Source: Zygnema cylindricum (taxonomy: Eukaryota > Streptophyta > Zygnematophyceae > Zygnematales > Zygnemataceae). Taken from it: 64,000 nucleotides of DNA. This document shows positions 1 through 10,250 of the stretch, piece by piece (the first letter of the stretch is position 1; the number at the start of each line of letters is the position of its first letter). Made by a program: the position numbers and the translations under genes. The stretch spans positions 62,001 to 126,000 of the forward strand of contig JBBHKE010001521.1 in NCBI GenBank assembly GCA_037447655.1. Direction: 5' to 3'. Under the pieces are notes generated by a model. That model made no database searches. It was not told the DNA's origin and saw only the letters and a program-made list of their open reading frames with translations.

Positions 1-1
1 T

Positions 2-2584
2 GGAGGAAAAAGATTTATGATGACAATAACTGATGATTGGTCTAGATACTCTAGGGTCTACTTTCTGAAAAATAAGTCTGAAGCATCAACTTACTTCAAA
101 GAATATAAAGCTTGGAGTGAGAAGTTGCATGAAACCCCCATTAAGAGGATAAGGAGTGATAATGGGGGGGAATATACCTCTAACGAGTTTGAGGAATATT
201 TGAGAGATGAGGGAGTGCAGCACCAGAAAACTGTACCATATAACCCGGAACAAAATGGGGTAGCTGAGAGGTTGAATCGAACACTAGGAGATAGTGCATG
301 CAGTATGTTGGCAGACAAGAAAATAGGAAAGAGATTTTGGGCAGAAGCCATGAACTGTGCAAACTATATTAAAAATAGAGTCCTTACCTCAGCTGTAAAG
401 GGAGTGACACCTTATGAGAGATGGGTTGGAAGGAAACCAGATATCTCACACCTTAAAGTATTTGGTAGCCAAGTTTACAGTCTTGATACGGATAGGAAAA
501 ACTGGAAACTAGATGCTAAGGGAAAACCTGGATACTTTGTGGGATATGATGAGGATGTTAAGGGATATAGAGTCTATGACTTAGCAAAGAAAGATATCAT
601 TCTGGTCAAACACTTAGTTGTCATGGATGAAGGGAAGTCATTCGACCCCTTCAAATATACAAAAAGGATAAGGATCAGATTTGAGTCTGAAAATGAGGAG
701 AACTCAGTCGTTCCCGAAAAAGACATGAGTGAAACTGTGATTACAGACTCACGGGAGATCGAAGATATAGGAGACTCACCGGAAACCTCACATACTCCTA
801 TGGACTTCGAGGAGATGGAAGAAGCGGGACAAGATACGGTTTTTATGGACAGGGGAGCCGATGAGACAGTGAGAAGAAATCCAAGACTTCCATCCATTCC
901 AGCTTCGGAGTTTGAGGGAGGAAGGAGGAGCAGCAAAAGGATACAGGAAAAACAAGCTGCCCATAAGGTAACTAAGCTATCTCACCCAGATGAGCCTCAG
1001 TCTTACTTAGAGGCAGTGAATAGTCCAGAGAAAGAAAGATGGATTAGGGCCATAAATGATGAGATGGCTTCTATCATGGAAGCAAATACTTGGGAACTAG
1101 CGGATTGCCCTCCAGACAGAAAACCTATTGGATGTAAATGGGTATTTAAACTAAAACTGAACCCAGATAATACAATTGAGAGGTATAAGGCTCGATTGGT
1201 AGCGAAGGGGTTCACCCAAAAAGAGGGTATTGACTATGAGGAGACCTTTGCTCCAGTTGTTCGGTTCCCATCAGTAAGGATTCTCCTCAGTCTGGCCGCA
1301 GCGGAAGACATGGAAATTCACCAGATGGATATTAAGACTGCTTTTCTTAATGGTGAGTTAGAGGAAGAAATTTTTATGAGGCAACCCGAGGGGTTTGTGG
1401 AAGAAGGAGAAGAGAGCAAAGTGTGCAGACTCATAAAGTCCTTATATGGACTGAAACAGGCTCCCCGACAGTGGAATAAGAAACTAGATGAGTTTCTCAC
1501 CGATCTGGGATACATCCGGATCAGCTCTGATCATTCTATCTATATGTTTGAAGATGAGAATGGTGTCATTTTTATTGCAATTTATGTGGATGATCTGCTT
1601 GTGTTAAGTAAGTCTTTAGAGAATATCAATAGGCTAAAGAAAGATCTTAGGGGCAGATTTGATATGAAGGATTTAGGGGAGGCAAAATATATTTTGGGGA
1701 TCCAAATGGAAAGAGATAGGGGGAAGAAGATTATCAGACTTACTCAGAAAGAAGCAATAGGTAATATGCTTGAGAAATTCCAGATGGAAAATGCTAACAG
1801 TTGTACCACTCCCATGGACTTGAAAAAAGGAAGTGATGGGAGTGTAGAAGGAGGAGTGATGATCTTAGACGATCAGATGAGTCCAGAGGAAAGAGAATTC
1901 ATGAAGTCTATCCCTTATAGACAGGTCGTAGGAAGCTTAATCTATTTTATGAACTGTACCAGGCCGGACATAGCGGCGGCAGTTGGTGTACTCAGTAGGA
2001 GTCTTAATGATCCTAGGAAGAGGGATTGGGAGGCAGCCAAGAGAGTCATGAGATATCTGGTGGGAACTAGAGAGTTATGGTTGCATTTGGGAGGGGAGCA
2101 CACTGACATCACTACTTGGAGTGATGCCAGTTATGGGGACGCACCTATGAGACGATGCACTTCTGGGTATGTGTTGTATGTTGGGGAAGGTGCTTGCTGT
2201 TGGAGCAGTAAGCAACAAAAGGTGGTTGCTCAGTCTACTATGGAGGCTGAGTATATGGCGTCTTGTTCTGCTGTGAAAGAACTAATGTGGGTGAAGTCAT
2301 TATTGCAAGAACTGGGATATATGAAGGAGGGAGTGCATGAAATTTTTTGCGATAATCAAGCTGCAATCGCAATCGCAGCCAATCCAAAACATCATTTCAA
2401 AGCAAAACATATGGACATAAGATTAAGCTTCGTAAGAGAAAAAGTTGAAAACAAAATTTTAAATCTTGTGTATAGACCTGATGAAGAAATGGTGGCTGAC
2501 ATGATGACCAAACCTGTGCCCTCTCCTAAACTAAAATATTGTCGGGAAAAATGTGGGTTGAAAGAAAAATTAAAATTAGACTAG
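2..2584 (+). CDS. Copia pol polyprotein, partial: integrase, reverse transcriptase, RNase H
   Basis: The frame is open from the window edge to TAG at 2582-2584, so the true start is upstream; the first ATG at 17 is internal. The integrase core is visible from about residue 10: TDDWSRY and RSDNGGEY supply the two catalytic aspartates and NGVAERLNR the glutamate. The reverse transcriptase begins near WVFKLKLNPD, with QMDIKTAFLNGELEEE, LYGLKQAPRQW and the catalytic YVDDLL. RNase H carries TWSDASYGD, STMEAEYMA and CDNQAAI. The product ends in a Lys-rich tail just before the polypurine tract. Every expected motif is intact, which suggests a copy that is or recently was functional. Family assignment is firm; activity is inference. 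Confidence 0.93.
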   Translation, partial: GGKRFMMTITDDWSRYSRVYFLKNKSEASTYFKEYKAWSEKLHETPIKRIRSDNGGEYTSNEFEEYLRDEGVQHQKTVPYNPEQNGVAERLNRTLGDSACSMLADKKIGKRFWAEAMNCANYIKNRVLTSAVKGVTPYERWVGRKPDISHLKVFGSQVYSLDTDRKNWKLDAKGKPGYFVGYDEDVKGYRVYDLAKKDIILVKHLVVMDEGKSFDPFKYTKRIRIRFESENEENSVVPEKDMSETVITDSREIEDIGDSPETSHTPMDFEEMEEAGQDTVFMDRGADETVRRNPRLPSIPASEFEGGRRSSKRIQEKQAAHKVTKLSHPDEPQSYLEAVNSPEKERWIRAINDEMASIMEANTWELADCPPDRKPIGCKWVFKLKLNPDNTIERYKARLVAKGFTQKEGIDYEETFAPVVRFPSVRILLSLAAAEDMEIHQMDIKTAFLNGELEEEIFMRQPEGFVEEGEESKVCRLIKSLYGLKQAPRQWNKKLDEFLTDLGYIRISSDHSIYMFEDENGVIFIAIYVDDLLVLSKSLENINRLKKDLRGRFDMKDLGEAKYILGIQMERDRGKKIIRLTQKEAIGNMLEKFQMENANSCTTPMDLKKGSDGSVEGGVMILDDQMSPEEREFMKSIPYRQVVGSLIYFMNCTRPDIAAAVGVLSRSLNDPRKRDWEAAKRVMRYLVGTRELWLHLGGEHTDITTWSDASYGDAPMRRCTSGYVLYVGEGACCWSSKQQKVVAQSTMEAEYMASCSAVKELMWVKSLLQELGYMKEGVHEIFCDNQAAIAIAANPKHHFKAKHMDIRLSFVREKVENKILNLVYRPDEEMVADMMTKPVPSPKLKYCREKCGLKEKLKLD

Positions 2585-2597
2585 AAAATAAGGGGAG
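2584..2597 (+). other. Polypurine tract of element A
   Basis: GAAAATAAGGGGAG directly precedes the TG of the 3' LTR. The same tract precedes the 3' LTRs of B, C and D, so it is the plus-strand primer site of this copia group. Confidence 0.85.
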
Positions 2598-3633
2598 TGT
2601 TGAAATCTATAGATTTCTATAGTATTTTCTAGGTTTAAATATGTTTTAATAAAAGGAAAAAAAGGACGGACAGCCTGCCTCCACCTCGCTCTCTAGCTCC
2701 CATACTTGTTGTAGTCACTGAAGGTAAGAGAGAGAGGTTGATCCATGGCTGCCTTTAGTTCAACAGACAGCTATTTTTAGTAGGTTACTAAAAATTATAC
2801 TTGACGGACCAGAGATTTGATCCCGGTACCTACGGTTCGTCAAGTTGACCGGTAGCGGTCAGCTTTATCCTAATAGACTAGGACCAATGCTAAGTGCTAT
2901 GGTATGTGATAGATATATATTTAGTTAGGAAGAATTAAATCCATTAAACTAGAACTGTGTACGACGCACATAGATTCAGTTTTATATAGTACGTCGTACG
3001 ACGCTAATTCAAAACGGATACCGCGCATTTTATTTCGACATCGGAACAAATATCGCGCAAATATTTATTACGGCTAAGATTGCGTTTCGCATAAAATCCA
3101 ACGGCGCACATCATCGCCGAAATCCCGGAGTGGTCACTTTGGCGTTTTGTGACGTGGCATAACCTGGAGCCACGTGGAGAGATGACATTCGGTCATAGAA
3201 ATTCCGAGAAACGTACGGACGAGTGAAAAGCGGACACGCGTCCACTTAATAGCCTTGTCGTACATAGGCCGTACAAAAGGTACATCGGCAGTAGTACTTT
3301 TGTGTACGATACAGTAATCTGATTGGTCCGTACTTCAGTAGATAGGAGTTATTAGAGAGAATCAGGACTTAGAAAATTTTGGTAGGTGGTCACCTCTCCC
3401 TTTGAGAGTTTGTACAAATTGGCATTTTTACTGCCTCATAACTTATCGCCTGGTTGGCCTTTTTCAGTGATTCTTTTTTCTACGGACTCAGGGGAGTCCA
3501 GGCTACACAGGGGTGCAGTCAAATTGTCAGTTTGCCTTCTTGGGCAGTAGTGGTTGTGGCTTGAAGTGGGTTAGTTAAATACTATCTAGAGGCTTCCTGT
3601 ATTCTGTAGTCCAATGGAGGACACAGGATTGCA
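2598..3633 (+). repeat. 3' LTR of copia A
   Basis: About 1,036 bp, from TGTTGAAATC after the polypurine tract to ATTGCA. Near its right end it has the same landmarks as the other copia LTRs here: a GGACTC..GAGTCC stem-loop (3484-3499), a second hairpin (3503-3518), and an ATG 20 bp before the LTR end that in related elements is the gag start. Only one LTR is in the window. Confidence 0.85.
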
Positions 3634-4391
3634 CAACTTAGGCAGTACGGCGCTAAGTTTTACGACAAAACGACAGAAAAAAAACCCTCACTTATGCACA
3701 TGGGGACACACCCTAAGAACGTATCGTAATTGTGACGATTGTATACGTCGACATTACCTGTGACGGTTGTCAACGTCTACAATCTGTGTTGTCGGACACT
3801 CTATTTTGGAACTGCTTGTGTGACGTCGCATGTCTTACCATGACATTGTAGACGTACCGCCCTCCACCCTGTACCGTTTCACGGTTAAGTTGAGTTTTTT
3901 CTTTGCGTCTCCTGTCCGATCGACGTGAAATGGCATCGGAATTTCGAAACCCCTGCGAAAAAAAAATCCGTACTGGACGAAAACGGACAAAACCAAACAA
4001 ATTGTGTAATTGTCTTTGTCGTATTAAATGCAAACACACAAAACATAGCGACTTCAATACTTTCTTTTGTCTTTGAAAATCGTGTGAAATACTTCAAAAA
4101 TTACGGCACGTGCGAAAATGTGTTCCTATTTGTTTACATAAAATCCCTAGTTTTATAACGCATCGCGCATGTGTTTTAAAGATAAGGTTGAAGATGACGT
4201 TTATTGTTGTCGAAGTGGGTTGAAAAACACAAGACGACAATTTCTCGTACATCCTAAGTTCGAGGGTGACGCAAATTGTACTCTACAAATTTGTGATTCC
4301 TTCGTACGGTTAGAACTTAGGCAGTAGGACGCTAAGTTTTACAGGAAAACGACAGAAAAAAACCCTTACTTATGCACATGGGGACACACCT
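3634..4391 (+). repeat. Unclassified repeat with ~80-bp direct terminal repeats
   Basis: A motif starting AACTTAGGCAGTA and ending GGGGACACACC occurs at about 3635-3718 and again at about 4315-4391, in the same orientation, with about 600 bp between. The right half (from about 3970) is homologous to 18735-19096, which ends in a third copy of the motif. No coding capacity is recognised; short ORFs on both strands look random. It might be a TRIM-like element, a Helitron end or a satellite fragment. Insertion A sits at its left edge and the truncated LTR of G at its right edge. Confidence 0.55.
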
Positions 4392-4762
4392 TTAGTTTGA
4401 CGACGACCAAGTATTTTGTTTCGTTTGGTGTGTACGGTTAGTGGGTTCGTTTTGTATTTATTTGTTCTTGTTCGTACGTGTGTCTTGTACTATGTATTAT
4501 GTCATTTCGCGTGTAAACACGATTTGATTTGTAGGCGCTCAGTGCGCACTTTATGGTTTGGTTTGTTTTTAGTTTGATTGTGTGACGTTACACTTGTAGT
4601 ACTATATACTGCAGCTTAGTGAGAGGGAAAACTTGATCTTTTTGTGGGAGAAAATGTCCGAGAAATATATTGGCTTTCGTGGACAGTTTTCTCTCGTCTG
4701 AATGCTTTATTTTTACTTACGCTTTAATCTTGCACTCTGCATTTTTGTGTGAGATGTTATCA
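4392..4762 (+). repeat. 5' LTR of copia G, truncated at its left end
   Basis: Matches the last ~370 bp of the 3' LTR at 9742-10250, from AGTTTGACGA to the terminal TTATCA. The U3 start present in the 3' LTR is absent; repeat sequence abuts the break. Confidence 0.85.
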
Positions 4763-4764
4763 AG

Positions 4765-4776
4765 TGGCATCAAAGC
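4765..4776 (+). other. Primer-binding site of copia G
   Basis: TGGCATCAAAGC lies two bases after the LTR end and differs at two positions from TGGTATCAGAGC, the complement of the 3' end of plant initiator tRNA-Met. Both differences are transitions, as expected for a decayed site. Confidence 0.7.
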
Positions 4777-4821
4777 TTGTGTGCTCCTTTGAGGTGTAGA
4801 AGGGTGGCTAGTTTGGCCGCC

Positions 4822-5835
4822 ATGTGGAGAAAGAAGAAGAATACCCCTTCTCCTATAAGACCTTCTTCTTCTACGATGATTCCTCGACCTCCAGATCCAA
4901 CCGAATCCGAATCATCGTCGGATCCAGAAGTAGAAACTCCATTTGCCTTCACCGGAAAAACTTTTGAGGAAGCCGTTCCGATCGATCCGATCGGACAAAT
5001 GAAGGGGAATGAGGGGAAAAAGAAGGAGGAAGATGACGCAATGGGAGATCGCCTACAGAAAATGAGGGATGGTCTTTTCCGATATGTTGATCAACGGATC
5101 TCGGAGACGAACCGTGTCACGAGACCTCCATTTTTCGGAGATCCCATTCCGACACAAAGCGTCGTTGATACGGAAGGAGATCAGGAGGAGATGACGGAAT
5201 TGATTCGAAAGGGGAATTTTCCCATCGATGACAATTCCAATATTGACGATTGGAGTGAAGGGGACGAGCAAGTTGAATCTACAACTCGAAAAATTGTTTT
5301 TTTCAATGGGACGAATTATCAATCATGGAAGAAATATATCAAAGGCAAATTTAAGTTAAAACGCCTTTGGAAGGTGGTAAAATGGGTGGACAAGATGTCT
5401 ACCTCGGATCGGAGAGCTTATCGGATGTGGATGAAGAAAAAAAATTCCGCCGTTGGCGGTTTATTCCAATCATGTAACACTTCTATTCACAATTTATTTC
5501 TTCCCCGAAGATTCGACCATGATTGTTGGGTGGCCCTTGAAAATCATTTTGAGAAAAGTCTTCAAAACAAAGGGCAACTTATTTATATCGATAATACATC
5601 CTTCAAAGTGAAACAAAATGAATCGATCTATGAGGCCGCAAAGAGATTTAACATTATTATCGAGCAACTCCCAAATATGGGGAAATTCATTGAAGAGAAT
5701 CATAAGGCATCGGTCTTCACCCATGCCTTACCGGAGAAAATGATACATTTACGGGACATTCTCTTATCTAGGGATTCGAACTCCTTAGATTCGATCATTA
5801 CATTCCTTAAATCGACCAAGGCGAATCTCTCTTAA
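4822..5835 (+). pseudogene. Gag of copia G, 3' truncated
   Basis: An open frame of 337 codons from the ATG in GCCGCCATGT. The frame is open further up, but without an ATG. Residues 1-130 are Pro/Ser- and acid-rich. The part from about residue 155 on (FFNGTNYQSWKKYIKGKF, then RRFDHDCWVALENHFE and YEAAKRFNIIIEQLPNMG) is the copia-type gag fold (Retrotran_gag_2/UBN2 class). It would assemble the virus-like particle around element RNA. The frame ends where an antisense copia-B fragment begins, so the nucleic-acid-binding tail is separated from it. The last codons may already belong to the inserted fragment. Confidence 0.75.
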
Positions 5836-6262
5836 CTTATCTAGATTCACATGCCCAAGCCTCTTATGCCACATCATAATATCATGAACACCAGCATAAT
5901 AAAGTTTCTTCGTTTCATTACTTAAAATCAGCCTAAACATCCCATGGCTACCATTCTCAGCAATGAAATAGACAACCTCCTCAAAACTAACAGTAAAGAC
6001 TCCTTCCCTAGTGTTAGTAAAAAAAACCCTTATCATCTAATACAGATGAAGAGATGAGGTTTTTGTTCAACTCCGGAATAAACAATACATCGGAGAATAT
6101 TACTATGGATGTCTTTCCTTCTACTAACACTTTCAAATCTACCGATCCTACAAGAGTAGTGGTGACTATCCTCCCATCCCCGTACTCTATCTGTACGGTG
6201 GGAATATTTTTTATCTTAGTGAACAAGTGCCTATCCTTACACATGTGCATGGAGGTACCTGA
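5826..6262 (-). mobile_element. Antisense fragment of B-family copia pol inside G
   Basis: About 437 bp closely matching 31564-32000 in element B and 62681-63105 in D. On the minus strand it encodes the end of protease and the GAG-pre-integrase region (MHMCKDRHLFTKI, YGDGRIVTT, WHKRLGHVNLDKLRE), with small disruptions. It has no LTR or obvious target duplication. The left junction falls in a shared CTCTCTTAAC-like stretch, and the right one just after CACCTGAAT-like sequence. It is a captured piece, not an independent insertion. Confidence 0.85.
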
Positions 6263-7888
6263 ATTTTGGCGGCCGCGGTGGCCGCGGAGGTCGCCATGGT
6301 AGAGGAGGAGGACATTTTATGGGCGACGATCAATTTGAAGGAGGAGGCGAAGGCGCGCAAATATTTTTCCGCCATTAACTTTTCGCTTGATGTCTTGGCA
6401 GGTACCACGCAACCAGAAAAGGAGTGGATTATAGATTCTGGCGCGTCACACCACGTGTGTACTGACGCGTTGCTATTTGATGATTTTCGCGAACTCACGG
6501 TACCAAAACGAATCACAGTCGCAAGTGGACAAGTGATTTCAATAAGTACAGTGGGTACTGTACGTTTAGACTTACCTATTCTGGACGCAAATGGCGTAGA
6601 AAAAGTGACGCAAACCCAACTAACAAATGTTTTGTACTTAACTGAAGGTTTTGTGAACCTTCTTAGCGTACCGCAAATCGAGCGTGCAGGCGTGAGCGTA
6701 TTTGCGTATGGCGACTCCACAATAAAAAATGTACGATCAGATGGTGTACAAATAGGCGAAGGAGAAGTCACGGATTTAATGCATAGTCGTTTACAATGGC
6801 GTCGTCCGAAAGCGCACCCAAATTCTGGTAGAATTGTTTCGCAAATCTCCGAGTTGAAAGGCGATTTAACCTTGTGGCACCACCGTATGTGCCACACATC
6901 CGAGGGGAGTTTACGACGCATGATTAAAAATGGAAGTGTAAGGGGATTGGACTTGGCGTCGGGAGAGAAAATTAACGGGTGCGAGGGATGTAGTAAGGGG
7001 AGACAAATCTGAAAGCCTCATCCGGCTAAGGATCCATTGCATAGATCTAAGCATCCGCTTGATCTTGTGCATATTGATTTATGTGGGGACGTAACACCGG
7101 AGACGATTGGAGGAAACAAATATCTTATGGTGTTGGTGGACGATTTCTCTCGCTTCACATGGGTAATATTACTTAAACACAAATCCGAAGCATTTTTACG
7201 CTTTCAAGAGTGGCATGTGATGGCCGAAACGCAATGTGAGAGAAAGTTAAAATCTATTTGATCGGACAATTGGGGGGAATTTCTTGCTTTTGATCCTTAT
7301 TGGAAAGAGTGGGGAATTTCTCACCAATATAACGCATCTTACTCACCGGAATCCAATGGAGTGGCGGAAAGAAAGAACCGTACACTGCAAGAAATGGTAC
7401 CATCCATGGTACACGGATCCGGGAGGAGTATTCACTTATGGGGCGATGCAATTTTAACGGCGAATTATATTTGCAATCCGCGAATTTCATCCGTTTCGGG
7501 TGACAAAACTCCGTATGAATTGTGGTATGGGCGAAAGCCTACTCTACACCACATTCGGATTTGGGGATGCAGTGTGTCGGTATATATTCAATCACAAAAG
7601 AGAAATGGTAAATTTGCATCAAGGAGTTGGAGTGGTTATTTCGTTGGATATAGTGAGAAAGGGAGTCTTTATCGAGCTTATGATCCGATTCGACACATCA
7701 TTGAGGAATCAAGAAATGGGGATTTTCACGAGGACTTAATATCCACAATCTCTCGATGGGCTAAGCAAAATTCTAATCTTGACTTTCATGAAAAATTTGA
7801 AATTGGTGATCTTAATGACATTGAGGGTTTGGATTGGGAAATTGAGCCGGAATCCACCTCCAATGTTAAGAGGGGAAAGGTAAAATAG
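6263..7888 (+). pseudogene. Copia G pol, part 1: RGG-rich gag tail, protease, integrase
   Basis: The first ~100 bp encode a Gly/Arg-rich stretch (GGRGGRGGRHGRGGG) in one frame, a likely RNA-binding gag tail; the protease follows in another frame, so an indel lies near 6360. Protease: WIIDSGASHH. GAG-pre-integrase: LWHHRMCHTSEGSLRR and CEGCSKGR. Integrase core: VHIDLCGDV, SDNWGEF, SPESNGVAERKNRT. In-frame TGA stops at 7010-7012 and 7259-7261 both fall where the family has Arg, as expected from CGA to TGA change. The frame ends at 7888, with further decay beyond. Not functional. Confidence 0.85.
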
Positions 7889-9717
7889 AGGAGAATGCAA
7901 ATTTTGGTAACATTGGTGGGGATTCCCGAAGCGAAAATTCCCAAATGTCTTCGGACACGAGGAAATCTTTGTCTTCTAAATCAAGTGAACCGAATATTAT
8001 TGAGGAGGAACCGGCAAAGGAGGAGAAATAATTTGAGCCGAGGAGGAGTATGCGGGTAAATAGGGGGAAGTCCCCTGCTCGTCTTTCTTTTGATGGTAAG
8101 GGAAATGTGTAAAATTCATATTATTTTGTTTCGACAGAGAGGGAAGATGATTTTCTTTTATAGCAATATTATGTGAAAATAAGCCGGGCAATCCGCAATC
8201 GTATGTGTAAGCACGAAAATCATGTGATTGGGAGAATCATTGGAAACCGGCATGGGAGCGAGAACTTCAATCTATTATCGACAACCGTACGTTTGAGGAG
8301 GTAAGCCTACTGGAGAGTAAAAAGGCTATTGATGCGAAGTGGATTTTTAAAACCAAAACTGGTGCATCGGGGGAAGTAATAAAACATAAGGCTCGGCTAG
8401 TGTGCAAGAGCTTTCAACAAAGGGAGGGGATAGATTATACGGAGACATATACACCGGTTGTTAAGTTTGATTCATTGAGGATGATTATTGCTATTGCTGC
8501 TGCCGGCAAGAAGCACATTCACCAAATGGACGTAGAGACGGCGTTCTTAAATGGTGACTTAGAGGAGGAGGTTTATATGAAAGTTTCAGAAGGAGTAGTG
8601 TCGAAGGAGGGGAAGGTATGGCGGCTGCAAAAGTCCTTGTAAGGACTAAAACAGGCACCGCGGACTTGGTATTTACAATTACACAAGGTCCTTACCGAAT
8701 TTGGAATCGTCCGAACAGTTTCAGACTTTGTAGTTTACGTAAAAGGTGAGGGGGGAGACCAAATTATATTTTCTGTCTACGTGGATGATTTCTTGATGAT
8801 ATGTCACAAGTTGACGCAAATCGTGGAATTGAAGGAAAACCTACGTCTACATTTTAAAGTCACAGATTTGGGAGACGTACGATATATTCTTGGAGTGGAA
8901 GTTTTGAGGTACGATAATGGGATATTAAATTGTCGCAAACACAATATTGTAAAAAAGTACTAACAAAATTTGCTATGTTGGATTCTAAGCCGGTTTTGAC
9001 ACCACTAGATTCCAAACTCAAATATCGCAAATTTGAGGAGAAGGAAACTGTCCACGTGCCCTATCGTGAGGCCATTGGAAGTTTGATGTATTTAAGTGTG
9101 GCCACCGACCAGATATTTAAGCCGCGGTTTCTGTCGTGAGTTGATTTTGTCAGACTCCTAAAAAGATTCATTGGGAGGCCGTGAAGAGGATATTTCATTA
9201 CCTTGCAGGTACGGTCGAGATTGGTTTATTATTTCGATCTGGACGGACATCTTTGGATTACTTGGGATATTGTGACGCAGATTGGGGTGGAGATTTTGAT
9301 AGAGGAAAGTCAACGTTTGGATATGCTTTTGTTTTTGGTGTCGCGGCAATTTTTTGGATTTCGGGACTCCAGCCAACTGTCGCATTAAGTTCAACCGAAG
9401 CAGAGTATATGGCTGCGTGTCATACGTCTAAGGCGTCGATTTGGTTTAAGAAGATACTTGGAGAATTGGGGATTACGATTGGATACATGAAAATATTTTC
9501 AGACAGTATGAGTTCGATGACATTGGTGAAGAATTGTGTTTTTCACAAAAGGAAAAAACATATTAGGATTCAGTCGCACTTCGTACGCGATTTGGTCATC
9601 GCAAAGGAAGTTGAATTTTTGTACATTTCAACGTTGGAGGAGGCCGCGGATATGTTGACGAAAGTCGCGAGTCACAATGCACTTTTGAGGGGAATACCTA
9701 AGTTAGGGTTGGTGTAA
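7889..9717 (+). pseudogene. Copia G pol, part 2: reverse transcriptase and RNase H
   Basis: Reverse transcriptase pieces are read in several frames: WIFKTKTGA, HKARLVCKSF, YTPVVKFDSLR, HQMDVETAFLNGDLEEEVY, a stop at 8640-8642 within the SLYGLKQAP motif, then SVYVDDFLM (the YVDD motif is kept) and LGDVRYILGVEV. A frameshift follows near 8940. RNase H is open from 9181 to 9717: CDADWGGD, STEAEYMAA, SDSMSSM, HIRIQSHFVRD, DMLTK. The C-terminal domain is the best preserved. Upstream, 7889-8300 is a poorly conserved linker in a broken frame. Confidence 0.85.
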
Positions 9718-9741
9718 TGATTACAACTTCGAGAGGGGCAT

Positions 9742-10250
9742 TGTTAGAATCAAGGTTGTAATCGGCCGTGGCGGTCTATCGTGCGACCAGCTATGTTGGC
9801 GTTAAGTGAAGATAGTGGTCCATATTTGTTTGGAGTCATTAAGTCGAGTTGTACGGTTATGTAGTACTTTGGTCTCGCGAAGATTAAGTTTGACGATGAC
9901 CAAGTATTTTGTTTCGTTTGGTGTGTACGGTTAGTTGGTTCGTTTTGTCTTTATTTGTTCTTGTTCGTACGTGTCTTGTACCTTGTATTATGTCCTTTCG
10001 CGTATAGACGCGATTTGATTTGTAGGCGCTTAGTGCGCACTTTATAGTTTGGTTTATTTTTAGTTTGATTGTGTGACGATACACTTGCAGTAATATATAC
10101 TGCAGCTTAGTGAGAGTGAAAACTTAATCTTTTTGTGGGAGAAATTGTCCGTGAAATATATTAGCTTTCGTGGACAGTTTTCTCTCGTCTGAATGTTATA
10201 TTTTTACTTCCTCTGTGTTGCACAGTGCATTTTGGTGTGAGATCCTATCA
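9742..10250 (+). repeat. 3' LTR of copia G
   Basis: 509 bp from TGTTAGAATC to CCTATCA, preceded by the purine tract GAGAGGGGCA. Its last ~370 bp match 4392-4762. The following bases (AAAAA) cannot be tested as a target duplication because the left end is lost. Confidence 0.85.

Larger units (their letters stand above)
1..3633 (+). mobile_element. Copia LTR retrotransposon A, 3' part
   Basis: The window opens inside the pol gene of a Ty1/copia element and runs through its polypurine tract and 3' LTR. The order integrase, reverse transcriptase, RNase H is the copia order. The visible pol has no stop or frameshift, unlike every other full pol here, so this copy is probably young. The 5' LTR, gag and protease lie to the left of the window, so neither LTR identity nor the target-site duplication can be checked; bases 3634-3638 (CAACT) are the expected right-hand duplication. 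Confidence 0.93.
4392..10250 (+). mobile_element. Degenerate copia element G
   Basis: A copia element of a lineage different from A-F and H: 5' LTR remnant, tRNA-type primer site, gag, protease, integrase, reverse transcriptase, RNase H, purine tract and complete 3' LTR. The coding part is broken by several stops and frameshifts and by an antisense 437-bp piece of the B family at 5826-6262. The first ~160 bp of the 5' LTR is missing, so no target-site duplication can be read. Confidence 0.85.
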
